52,073 nucleotides of DNA from an uncultured Oscillospiraceae bacterium (lineage in GTDB: Bacteria; Bacillota; Clostridia; Oscillospirales; Oscillospiraceae): contig CAKTGM010000011.1 in the NCBI GenBank assembly GCA_934561515.1, positions 1-52,073 on the forward strand, written 5' to 3'. The position numbers were made by a program, and so were the translations under genes. A model generated the notes under the pieces. That model worked only from the letters and a program-made list of their open reading frames with translations, made no database searches and had not been told where the DNA came from. Of the stretch, positions 32,623 to 40,612 are shown in pieces (within the stretch, counting starts at the first letter, position 1; every line of letters begins with the position of its first letter).

Positions 32623-35574
32623 ATGTCTGAGAAAATGTATCCCATCCCGTTCGACTCTCTGATGAACTGGGTGACGAGCGAATACGCGCAGTGCGGCGAT
32701 GTGTTCGGCGTTCATAAGCACCATCACGCGGGCGGCAAGAGCCTGCCCATCTTCGGCGAGCACATCGAAACGCCCTTTGGCCCCGCCGCCGGCCCCAACA
32801 GCCAGCTTGCGCAGAATATCATCGCGGCCTACGCCGCCGGCGCGCGCTTTTTCGAGGTCAAGACCGTGCAGAAGATGGACGGCGCGGAGCTTGCCGCCTG
32901 CGTCCCCCGCCCCTGCATCCTCGCCGCCGACGAGGGCTACAATCAGGAGTGGTCGACCGAGCTGACCGTGCAGCAGGCGCAGGACGAGTACATCAAGGCC
33001 TGGTGCGCGCTCAAGGTCATGAGCAAGGTCTACGGCTTCGGCGATCCCGACGGGTTCGTGTTCAATATGTCCGTCGGCTATGACTTGGACGGCATCAAGG
33101 GCCGCAAGGTCAACACCTACATCAACAACATGATGGACGCGGGCAAGACCGCGCAGTTCAAGGAGTGCAAGAAGGTCCTGACCGAGCTTTTCCCCGAGGA
33201 AAAGGACTTCATCGCCTCTATCTCCTCCAATGTCTCCCGCTCCGTCACGCTCTCCACGCTCCACGGCTGCCCGCCGCAGGAGATCGAGCGCATTGCAAGC
33301 TATCTTCTCAAGGAAAAGCACCTGCACACCTTCGTCAAGTGCAACCCGACCATCCTCGGCTACAAGACCGCCCGCAGCATCCTCGATTCCATGGGTTATG
33401 ACTACATCGTTTTCGACGAGCATCACTTCAACGAAGACCTCCAGTGGGAGGACGCCGTGCCGATGTTCGAGCGGCTGCAAAAGCTCGCGGACAAGCAGGG
33501 CCTCGAGTTCGGTCTCAAGCTCTCCAACACCTTCCCCGTCGACACGACGCGCGGCGAGCTTCCCAACGAAGAGATGTATATGTCCGGCCGCAGCCTCTTC
33601 CCGCTGACGATCGAGATGTGCAATCGCATCTCCCGCCAGTTTGGCGGCAGGATGCGCATTTCGTTCGCAGGCGGCGCGGACTACTTCAACTGCGACAAGC
33701 TCTTTGCCGCCGGCATCTGGCCCATCACCGTTGCCACCACCATCTTAAAGCCCGGCGGCTACAACCGCCTGCACCAGATGGTCGAAAAGGTCGAGGATAT
33801 GCCCTACCGCGCATTTTCCGGCAACGACCCCGCTGCCATCTCTGACCTTGCTTCCTCCGCGCTGCACGACTTCCACCACCTCAAGGCTATCAAGCCGCTG
33901 CCCTCGCGCAAAAAAAACGAGCAGGTCCCCCTGCTCGACTGCTTCACCGCGCCCTGCAAGGGCGGCTGCCCCATCGAGCAGGACATTCCCGAATATCTCG
34001 AGCTCTGCCGCAAGGGTCTCTACGGCCCGGCGCTCCGCCTCATCACCGAGAAGAACGCCCTGCCCTTTATCACCGGCACCATCTGCGCGCACCGCTGCCA
34101 GGGCAAGTGCTCGCGCAACTTCTACGAGGAATCCGTCCGCATCCGCGAGACGAAGCTTCTTGCCGCAGAGCAGGGCTACCGCGCGCTCATGGCGTTGCTC
34201 CGTATGCCCGAGCCGGTCGAGGACAAGAAGGTCGCCATCGTCGGCGGCGGCCCGACCGGTATCGCCGCGGCGTACTTCCTCGGCCGCGAGGGCGTTCCCA
34301 CCACGATCTTTGAGCGCGAGCGCAAGCTCGGCGGCGTGCCGCGCTATGTCATCCCCGCCTTCCGCATCAGCGATGAGGCCATCGACAAGGACATCGCGCT
34401 CATGGAGCGCTACGGCGTGGAGGTAAAGCTCGGCAAGCCCGCCCCCTCCGTTGAGCAGCTCAAGAAGATGGGCTACACGCACATCTTAATGGCGACCGGC
34501 GCATGGAAGCCCGGCAAACTCGACATTGAGGGCAACGTGCAGGGCGTGATCGAGTGGATGAAGAAGATGAAAAAGCAGGTCAAGCCCTGCCTGCACGGCA
34601 ATGTCGTTGTCGTCGGCGCGGGCAACACCGCCATGGATGCCGCGCGCGTTGCCAAGCGCATGGGCGCGCACGCGACCATCCTCTACCGCCGCACGAAGAA
34701 GTTCATGCCCGCCGACGAGCACGAGCTCCAGCTCGCCATCGCGGACGGCGTGGAGTTCGTTGAGCTGGCAGCCCCCGTGAGGCAGAGCCGCGGCAAGCTC
34801 CTGTGCGATAAGATGATCCTCGGCGAGCCGGACGGGAGCGGCCGCCGCAGCCCCGTCAAATCCGGCGAGCAGTTCACCATTCCCTGCGACATGGTCATCT
34901 CCGCCGTCGGCGAGCAGGTCGACGCCGAGCTCATGGCCGCAAACGGCATCGAGATGGAGCGCAAGGGTCCCGCGTTCGAGACGAACATCCCCGGCGTGTA
35001 CTGCGCGGGCGACGCGCACCGCGGCCCCGCCACCGTGGTCGAGGGCATTGCCGACGCCGCGCGCTTCGCCGAGATCGTCATCGGCCACCCCCACGTTTAC
35101 GACATTCCCGCCGAGGCCGACGTGACCGAGTTCGACGCGCAGAGCAAGAAGGGCGTGCTCGCCATGGCAAGCAAATGCATCTGCGACGGCGAGCGCTGCC
35201 TGCAATGCTCCACCGTATGCGAAAACTGCGTCGATTCCTGCCCCAACCGCGCGAACGTCGTCATCAAGATGGCCGACGGCTCGCACGAGATCGTCCACGT
35301 CGACAAGATGTGCAACGAGTGCGGCAACTGCACGCAGTTCTGCCCCTACGCAAGCGAGCCCTGCCACGACAAGTTCACCCTCTTTGATACGCGAGAGGAC
35401 ATGGACGAGAGCGAGAATTACGGCGTGCTCTTTGAAGAGGACGATATGATCCGCCTGCGCTACGAGGACGGCGTTAAGGAATACGACCTTGCCTCCTGCG
35501 ACAATGATCTTCCCGTTGAGCTCGAGGCGCTCATCCTCACCGTACGCGATAAGTACAGCTATCTCTACCTGTAA
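32623..35574 (+). CDS. ygfK: Putative selenate reductase subunit YgfK
   Basis: 983 residues from the ATG at 32623, after AAAGGAG; the frame can be extended to a TTG at 32593 overlapping ssnA, but the site favours 32623. Order of domains: N-terminal dihydropyrimidine/dihydroorotate-dehydrogenase-like barrel (to about 420), a glutamate-synthase-small-subunit-like part with CKGGCPIEQDIPEYLELCRKG and cysteine cluster CAHRCQGKC, FAD site VAIVGGGPTGIAAAYFLG (about 540), NADPH site VVVVGAGNTAMDAARVA (about 665), and two C-terminal ferredoxin motifs (CSTVCENCVDSCP, CNECGNCTQFCP). It is likely an NAD(P)H-linked flavo-iron-sulfur oxidoreductase; the selenate role rests on E. coli genetics and the natural substrate is uncertain. 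Confidence 0.92.
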   Translation: MSEKMYPIPFDSLMNWVTSEYAQCGDVFGVHKHHHAGGKSLPIFGEHIETPFGPAAGPNSQLAQNIIAAYAAGARFFEVKTVQKMDGAELAACVPRPCILAADEGYNQEWSTELTVQQAQDEYIKAWCALKVMSKVYGFGDPDGFVFNMSVGYDLDGIKGRKVNTYINNMMDAGKTAQFKECKKVLTELFPEEKDFIASISSNVSRSVTLSTLHGCPPQEIERIASYLLKEKHLHTFVKCNPTILGYKTARSILDSMGYDYIVFDEHHFNEDLQWEDAVPMFERLQKLADKQGLEFGLKLSNTFPVDTTRGELPNEEMYMSGRSLFPLTIEMCNRISRQFGGRMRISFAGGADYFNCDKLFAAGIWPITVATTILKPGGYNRLHQMVEKVEDMPYRAFSGNDPAAISDLASSALHDFHHLKAIKPLPSRKKNEQVPLLDCFTAPCKGGCPIEQDIPEYLELCRKGLYGPALRLITEKNALPFITGTICAHRCQGKCSRNFYEESVRIRETKLLAAEQGYRALMALLRMPEPVEDKKVAIVGGGPTGIAAAYFLGREGVPTTIFERERKLGGVPRYVIPAFRISDEAIDKDIALMERYGVEVKLGKPAPSVEQLKKMGYTHILMATGAWKPGKLDIEGNVQGVIEWMKKMKKQVKPCLHGNVVVVGAGNTAMDAARVAKRMGAHATILYRRTKKFMPADEHELQLAIADGVEFVELAAPVRQSRGKLLCDKMILGEPDGSGRRSPVKSGEQFTIPCDMVISAVGEQVDAELMAANGIEMERKGPAFETNIPGVYCAGDAHRGPATVVEGIADAARFAEIVIGHPHVYDIPAEADVTEFDAQSKKGVLAMASKCICDGERCLQCSTVCENCVDSCPNRANVVIKMADGSHEIVHVDKMCNECGNCTQFCPYASEPCHDKFTLFDTREDMDESENYGVLFEEDDMIRLRYEDGVKEYDLASCDNDLPVELEALILTVRDKYSYLYL

Positions 35575-35579
35575 AAAGA

Positions 35580-35625
35580 AAGCGCCCCCCGATGCGGAAA
35601 ATTTCCGCGCCGGGGGGCGCTTTTT
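35580..35625. terminator. Bidirectional terminator between ygfK and rnmV
   Basis: AAGCGCCCCCCG and CGGGGGGCGCTT enclose an inner GCGGAAA/TTTCCGC hairpin. T-rich tails are present on both strands (CTTTTTCTTC and CTTTCTTTTTA). Confidence 0.92.
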
Positions 35626-35629
35626 CTTC

Positions 35630-36220
35630 TTATGCTTCTGAGGAATAGAGCGCTTGCAGCGCTTCCCTGTCCATCAGGAGGTTAAGGACCTCCACAAGCG
35701 CGTTTGCGCTCAGATGCTCCGGAAGCGCCAGCCTTTTGCATAGCGCCCTGCGCTTTGCAACGCTCTCCGGCCCGATCAGGCCGAGGTCAAAGAGGTCCGC
35801 CTTTGTGATGGAATTTCCCTTTACAGCGCTTTCCTCATCAATGGTCGCGCCCGCGCGGCGCAGCGCGTCAAGTAAGACCTCCGGCTTCATGCCCTCAACG
35901 CCGAGCTTGCCCTCTTTGCCGCCCCTGCGCTTGCGCTTTTCCTTGCCGTAGATGTCCGGCACATAGGCTTGCAGCACGCGTCCCTCGGAAATATTGCCCT
36001 TGACGCGGTTGCGGATGACAAAGCCCGCGCCGTCGGGGTCGGTGAAGAGGATGATGCCGCGCTCCTTGGCGAGCTTCCGTAAAAAAGCCTGCTTTTCCTT
36101 GTCGTTGAAGACGGCAAAGCCGCCAAGCTCCACGATGACCGCGTCCACGACCTGCGAGAGCGTATTTTTATCGTACCGCCCCTCGACGACGATGACTTCC
36201 CTCACCTTCGGTTTTGCCAT
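35630..36220 (-). CDS. rnmV: Ribonuclease M5 (TOPRIM plus DUF4093)
   Basis: Matures the ends of 5S rRNA precursors in Firmicutes. 196 residues from the ATG at 36220, after GGGGAAGTGAG; an upstream ATG at 36241 would overlap holA. TOPRIM motifs are clear: VIVVEGRYDKNTL with the catalytic Glu and FTDPDGAGFVIRNRV with the acidic pair. The C-terminal DUF4093 part has SITKADLFDLGLIGPESVAKRRAL. It begins 4 bases after the holA stop, so it is the last gene of the comEC-holA-rnmV unit. Confidence 0.9.
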   Translation of the reverse strand: MAKPKVREVIVVEGRYDKNTLSQVVDAVIVELGGFAVFNDKEKQAFLRKLAKERGIILFTDPDGAGFVIRNRVKGNISEGRVLQAYVPDIYGKEKRKRRGGKEGKLGVEGMKPEVLLDALRRAGATIDEESAVKGNSITKADLFDLGLIGPESVAKRRALCKRLALPEHLSANALVEVLNLLMDREALQALYSSEA

Positions 36221-36224
36221 TTTC

Positions 36225-37268
36225 TCACTTCCCCTGTGCAAGGCGCATCAGCAGCAGCTTGAGCTCGCCCTCGTTGTCGATGCCCTTTTCGCTCTTCATG
36301 CGCCGGTCGAGCTGCTGGCACATAAGAAGGCTCCCGCTGCACCACTCGCTCGTCGTCTTGCGCGCCGCCTCCATCAAAAGCCGCGCGGGATAGTCCGAGC
36401 GCATCCCCCACAGCTCCATGAGCCAGAGCTTGTCCTTGCCGTTGTCGAGCGCGATGCGCGCGGTGTAGATGCGCCGCAGCTCCTTGCTGATGACCGCGAG
36501 GATGACGAACGGCTCCTCCTGCTTTTTGAGAAGCTGCCCCAAAAGCTCGGACGCGCGCTTGTAATTTCCCTTCGTGATGGCGTTCGTCATGTCGAACACC
36601 ACCGCGTCGAGCACGGGGTCTGCCACGGCGTTGATGTCGTCGACCGTGATGTTCCTTCCCTTGGCGTAGGCGCCGATCTTCTCGATCTCCGGCACGAGGC
36701 CGGTCATCAGCGCGCCGCAGGTGAAGATCAGGTGCTCCGCCGTCTGCGCGTCGATGCCCTTCCCCAGCGCGCGGAAGCGGCGGCCGATCCAGTTGATGAG
36801 GTCGCTGCGCTCCTGCGCCTCGAACTTGACGCTCTGCGCGATCTTGTCGAGCGCCGCGCAGAGCTTTTTGTAGGTCTTGTTCGGCTTGTATTCGACAAGG
36901 TCATACACGAATACAAGGCAGCAGTACGGCGGAAAATCGCTGAGCAGCGCGATGAGCGCCGTGCGCTGGTCCTCGGAGAGCTTGAAGAGGTCGCAGTCCG
37001 TCACCACGACGAGCGTGCGCTCGGCCATCATCGGCATCGCCTCGACCGCCTCGGAAAGCTCCTGCATCGTGAGCGTCTTGCCGCTCAGGCGGTGGTAGTT
37101 GAACTCCTCAAAGCCCGCGGGAACGAGCTTTTTTCGGATCTCGCCGAGGTAGTATTCGCGCAGGTAGCTCTCCTCGCCGTGAAAGATATAGACCTGACCG
37201 ATCTCTCCCGCGCTCAGGTCGCTTTTTAATTTCTGGTAGCCCTTGTTGGGCGTTTTTCTCTCTGCCAT
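36225..37268 (-). CDS. holA: DNA polymerase III subunit delta
   Basis: Opens the sliding clamp within the clamp loader. 347 residues, the family length. The N-terminal motif IGQVYIFHGEESYLREYYLGEIRK is typical, with the decayed AAA+ fold that follows (LVVVTDCDLFKL, CCLVFVYDLVEYKPNKTYKKL). The C-terminal collar helices contain EPFVILAVISKELRRIY and LLMRLAQGK. It lies 9 bases after comEC, an order common in Firmicutes. Confidence 0.93.
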   Translation of the reverse strand: MAERKTPNKGYQKLKSDLSAGEIGQVYIFHGEESYLREYYLGEIRKKLVPAGFEEFNYHRLSGKTLTMQELSEAVEAMPMMAERTLVVVTDCDLFKLSEDQRTALIALLSDFPPYCCLVFVYDLVEYKPNKTYKKLCAALDKIAQSVKFEAQERSDLINWIGRRFRALGKGIDAQTAEHLIFTCGALMTGLVPEIEKIGAYAKGRNITVDDINAVADPVLDAVVFDMTNAITKGNYKRASELLGQLLKKQEEPFVILAVISKELRRIYTARIALDNGKDKLWLMELWGMRSDYPARLLMEAARKTTSEWCSGSLLMCQQLDRRMKSEKGIDNEGELKLLLMRLAQGK

Positions 37269-37277
37269 GAAGTCCTC

Positions 37278-39533
37278 TCAGTTCACTGTGATCAGGATAT
37301 TGCCCTGCATATCCGTGCGGTACACGCTCATGCCCGCGTCCGTCAGGCGCAGCAGCGCCTCCTCGGTCGGGTGGCCGTAACGGTTGTCGCCCACGCTGAT
37401 GACGCCGACCTCCGGCGTCACGGATTCGAGCAGCGTTGTGCCGGTGGAGTATTTTGAGCCGTGATGCCCGACGAGCAGCACCTCGATATCCGGAAGGTCG
37501 TAGGTCTCGACGAGCTTCGTCTCCGTTTTTCCGTCCATGTCGCCGGTGATGAGCGTGTCAAAGTCGCCGAGCGAGCACAGGACGGTGAGTCCCAGCTCGT
37601 TTGCGCCCTCCTCGCCCACCGGCGGATAGATGTTCATCGTCGACGCGCCGTTCGTGATCTCCGTCACCTCGGTGACGTAATGGATCTCCACGCCGTAGCG
37701 CTCGGCGAGCGCTTCGACCCCGGCGCGGTCGCCCTCGTCCGCGTCAATGTCAGCAAGATAGATATCCGACGCGCTCACGCGCGCAAAGAGCGCGGCGAGG
37801 CCGTTGGCGTGGTCCTCGTGATAGTGCGTCAGCACCACGCTGTCGAGCGTCGCGCCCGCGGAGCGTAGATAGTCCGCCGCGATCGCGCCGGCGTCGATGT
37901 AGGAATTTTTGCTGCCGCAGTCCACGAGCGCCGCGCGGCCCTCGGAGATGAGCAGCACGCTCTCCCCCTGCCCCACGTCGAGCGCGACGACATTGAGTCC
38001 TCCGCGCTCATAGTGCAGCGCGTTGACCCTCGCCGCGGCGAAGAGCGACAGGGCGGAAAGCCCCACCGCCGCAAGGTAGCGGTACTTTCCCCGCTTTGCG
38101 AGCGCGCAGGCGATAAAAAGCGCGTACACATAGATGAGCCACGCAACAGAAAAGGCGGTGTTGAAGTAGACCGCGTGGAACGGCAGCGCCTCCAAAAGTC
38201 CCGCGATCGAGAGCACCGCGCGGATGCCGAGCGCCGGCAAAAATGCGCAGAGCGCGCCAAGCTGCGGCACACTCGCCGCGACGATCACCGAAAGAAGTCC
38301 CAGCGCGAACACGATGCTCACGAGCCACAGGCAAAGTAAGTTACTCAAAAGCGACACGATGGAAAGCGTGCCGAAATAGCAGCAGGCAAGCGGCGTTGAA
38401 AATACCATCGCGCCCAGCGTCGTCGAAAACGACAGCATCGCCGCGCGCAGGAGCTTGTGTTTCCCGCGCGTGCGCCTTGTGAGCCGCGGCGTGAGAAAGA
38501 CAATGCCCGCCACAGCGGAAAACGACAGCTGCAAGCTGATGCTCGCGATGGCGAAGGGATTTTTGAGCAGAATGAGCAGCAGCGCGAGCGAAAGCGAGGT
38601 CGGCGGGTCGTTGTCGCGTCCCAGAAGCGGCGCGATCATGCCCATCGAGATCATGATGCACGCGCGCAGGATGCTCGGCGTCAGCCCCGTGACAAAGGCG
38701 TAGAGGAACAGGAGCGGGATGGTCACGGCGCAGCGGAGCTTCCGCTGCCTGCCGCCCATGAGCGCGCCGATGAGCGACGCCAAGAAGCAGCAGTGCAGAC
38801 CCGAGACCGCCATCACGTGAGAAAGGCCCACCTCTGCTAAGTTGCTCGCGTCCTCTTCGTCGAGATAGTTCTTATCGCCCAGCAGCAGCGCCCGCAAAAA
38901 CGCGCCCTCGCGCTCGCCCCAGCTTTGCTCGATGGTCTCGCCGAGTTTCCTTGCGATGCGCTGCGGCAGATATCTGACCGCGCCCGCATTCGCCTCGTCA
39001 TACGAAGGCTCGCCGCGCTGATAGAGCAGGATATAGACGCCCTTGGCCGTGAAGTTGCGCAGGTGCAGCCCCTTCCCCGTCGGGTCGGTCGCGCTGTTGA
39101 AGAGTGCCTCCGCCGTCACGTGCGCACCGGGCGCGAGATCCAAAAGGGAGCTGTCGCCATAGTAGACGGCTTTGCCGGGCAGACCCCGATGCAATATCTT
39201 CACCGGGACCTTTGCCCCGCGGCTCGTCTCCCGCGCGTAGCCCAAGAGTTCTGCCTCCACCGTGTCCTGCGTGCCGAGCAGCGCGTCGTTCGGCGCTTTG
39301 AAAAGCTGCGCATAGAGCGTGTTGTACCCGAGCGCAAAAGCAAGACCCAGCGCGCATAAAAAGGCACGTCTCGCCCACGCCCCGCGCTTTCCCGCGCAGC
39401 CGCAAAGCCCCATGATGAGCGCCGCCAACGCAAAAACGGCGCACAGAATGAGCGCCCACTGCGCGGGCAATAGATATTGCGCGAGCGCAGTGCCGAATGC
39501 GAACGCCGCGCAGAAGATCGCCAGCACCCTCAT
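37278..39533 (-). CDS. comEC: DNA internalisation-related competence protein ComEC/Rec2
   Basis: Membrane channel for single-stranded DNA uptake in transformation. 751 residues; the ATG at 39533 overlaps the upstream XRE stop in an ATGA arrangement. Order: two N-terminal hydrophobic segments, an OB-like soluble part (80-200), the competence domain with about eight membrane segments, including VGLSHVMAVSGLHCCFLASLIGAL and LTPSILRACIMISMGM, and a C-terminal metallo-beta-lactamase-like domain with LTHYHEDHANGL and LLVGHHGSKYSTG. Length and domain set are normal. No other competence genes lie in the window, so function in uptake or only as a nuclease-like relic cannot be told. Confidence 0.94.
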   Translation of the reverse strand: MRVLAIFCAAFAFGTALAQYLLPAQWALILCAVFALAALIMGLCGCAGKRGAWARRAFLCALGLAFALGYNTLYAQLFKAPNDALLGTQDTVEAELLGYARETSRGAKVPVKILHRGLPGKAVYYGDSSLLDLAPGAHVTAEALFNSATDPTGKGLHLRNFTAKGVYILLYQRGEPSYDEANAGAVRYLPQRIARKLGETIEQSWGEREGAFLRALLLGDKNYLDEEDASNLAEVGLSHVMAVSGLHCCFLASLIGALMGGRQRKLRCAVTIPLLFLYAFVTGLTPSILRACIMISMGMIAPLLGRDNDPPTSLSLALLLILLKNPFAIASISLQLSFSAVAGIVFLTPRLTRRTRGKHKLLRAAMLSFSTTLGAMVFSTPLACCYFGTLSIVSLLSNLLCLWLVSIVFALGLLSVIVAASVPQLGALCAFLPALGIRAVLSIAGLLEALPFHAVYFNTAFSVAWLIYVYALFIACALAKRGKYRYLAAVGLSALSLFAAARVNALHYERGGLNVVALDVGQGESVLLISEGRAALVDCGSKNSYIDAGAIAADYLRSAGATLDSVVLTHYHEDHANGLAALFARVSASDIYLADIDADEGDRAGVEALAERYGVEIHYVTEVTEITNGASTMNIYPPVGEEGANELGLTVLCSLGDFDTLITGDMDGKTETKLVETYDLPDIEVLLVGHHGSKYSTGTTLLESVTPEVGVISVGDNRYGHPTEEALLRLTDAGMSVYRTDMQGNILITVN

Positions 39534-39742
39534 CGGCGCGCGGGGTCGTCCGTCAGTCCGAGCAGATAGTCGGTGCTGACACGGTAATAGCCGGCAAGCT
39601 TGATGACCGCCCACACAGGGATCTCCCGCTCGCCGCTCTCGTAGCGGCGGTACACGCTGCGGTGCATATTGAGCATATCCGCGATCTGCTGCTGCGTTTT
39701 GTCGTTGTCTTCGCGCAGATCACGCAGTCGTTTGGTATCCAT
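39530..39742 (-). CDS. Small XRE-family DNA-binding protein
   Basis: 70 residues from the ATG at 39742 (site GGGTGA is weak). Nearly the whole protein is a helix-turn-helix: TKRLRDLREDNDKTQQQIADMLNMHRSVYRRYESGEREIPVWAVIKLAGYYRVSTDYLLGL. Its stop overlaps the comEC start by 4 bases, so it is translated with comEC and could control the comEC operon. Repeated CCAAACGG boxes lie upstream (39768-39775 and 39800-39807, start to start 32 bases), with an inverted partial copy (CGTTTGG) at 39729-39735, and are candidate operators. Confidence 0.8.
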   Translation of the reverse strand: MDTKRLRDLREDNDKTQQQIADMLNMHRSVYRRYESGEREIPVWAVIKLAGYYRVSTDYLLGLTDDPARR

Positions 39743-39862
39743 AAAACAATCACCCGGTACAATGCTACCAAACGGCAACATTATTTCCGGTAATTGTGTC
39801 CAAACGGAGCCTTTTATAGTATAACAGCAATCCTCGCCCCTGCCAAGGGGGAAATGCTTATT

Positions 39863-40035
39863 CCCTGCACCGTGCAGGGGACGGGAGACAAAGGGGGTAT
39901 TCTCTTTGGAAAGAGAATACCCCCTTTGTCTGGCAGCAGCGCAAAGAGCTGCACTAACTCATGCAGCGCCAACGGCGCTGCAACCCCCATCCCCCGCGAG
40001 GGGGAGGAAATCCCCCTCCCCCTGCGGGGGAAAAA
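39863..40035. repeat. Hairpin-dense intergenic island with a dispersed palindromic repeat
   Basis: No gene is present in 39743-40038. The island holds a CCCTGCA/TGCAGGG hairpin (39863-39879), then a perfect 21-base inverted repeat (39887-39907 and 39910-39930) reading GACAAAGGGGGTATTCTCTTT on one arm. TGCAGCGCC/GGCGCTGCA follows (39962-39982), and two C5/G5 hairpins lie at about 39991-40030. The first two parts, including the linking ACGGGA, recur at 51991-52059. The far end may also terminate the HIT transcript. Confidence 0.9.
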
Positions 40036-40038
40036 CCC

Positions 40039-40398
40039 TTAACCCGGAGGCCAGGTCATGTCGCGGCCGGAGAGCACATGGAAGTGCAGGTGCGGCACGC
40101 TCTGTCCCGCCTGCTCGCCGATGTTGGACACGACGCGGTAGCTCTCGATGCCCATTTCCTTGGTGAGCCTCGCGATGACCTCGAAGATGTGCGCAACGAC
40201 GGCGCTGTTTTCAGCGCTCACGCCCGCGACAGACGCAATGTGCACCTTCGGGATCACGAGAAAGTGCACGGGCGCCTGCGGCGCAATGTCGTAGAAGGCG
40301 TAGCAGAGCTCGTCCTCATAGACCTTGTTCGAGGGGATCTCGCCCTTGATGATCTTGCAAAAAAGGCAGGAATCGTCATACTTCAAAACATCAGACAT
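40039..40398 (-). CDS. HIT family hydrolase
   Basis: Nucleotide-binding hydrolase of the Hint/HIT group, acting on AMP-linked or similar substrates in the cytoplasm. 119 residues from the ATG at 40398 with AAAGGAGC upstream. The zinc-like CLFCKIIKGEIP motif is at the N-terminus, HFLVIPKVHI in the middle and the catalytic histidine triad in VPHLHFHVLSGRDM near the C-terminus. It follows the DUF4250 gene by 36 bases and could belong to the alaS operon. Confidence 0.92.
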   Translation of the reverse strand: MSDVLKYDDSCLFCKIIKGEIPSNKVYEDELCYAFYDIAPQAPVHFLVIPKVHIASVAGVSAENSAVVAHIFEVIARLTKEMGIESYRVVSNIGEQAGQSVPHLHFHVLSGRDMTWPPG

Positions 40399-40434
40399 GG
40401 TTTTTGCTCCTTTCAATCGTAATGTGTTATTGCT

Positions 40435-40608
40435 TTACACAAATTGATTTTTCTCGGAATTATAGGTATATCCAATGCCTGCAAGCGCTTTTTCGATGCT
40501 CTCGCGCTCCGCATCCAGATCGTCGCAGAGCGTATCGAGAGAATCGTAAAAATCGCGCAGCTTCGTGTTCACGACGCTCAGCAGCATCGCGGGATCTCCG
40601 GGCAGCAT
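40435..40608 (-). CDS. DUF4250 small protein
   Basis: 57 residues, found by reading the gap between alaS and the HIT gene. It starts at the ATG at 40608, four bases after the alaS stop and a short AAGG, suggesting translational coupling. The sequence begins MLPGDPAMLLSVVNTKLRDF and continues with DSLDTLCDDLDAERESIEKAL and an IGYTYNSEKNQF end, which is the pattern of the DUF4250 family of Clostridia and other anaerobes. Function is not known. It is rich in Asp/Leu and predicted helical. Confidence 0.85.
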   Translation of the reverse strand: MLPGDPAMLLSVVNTKLRDFYDSLDTLCDDLDAERESIEKALAGIGYTYNSEKNQFV

Positions 40609-40612
40609 CGCC

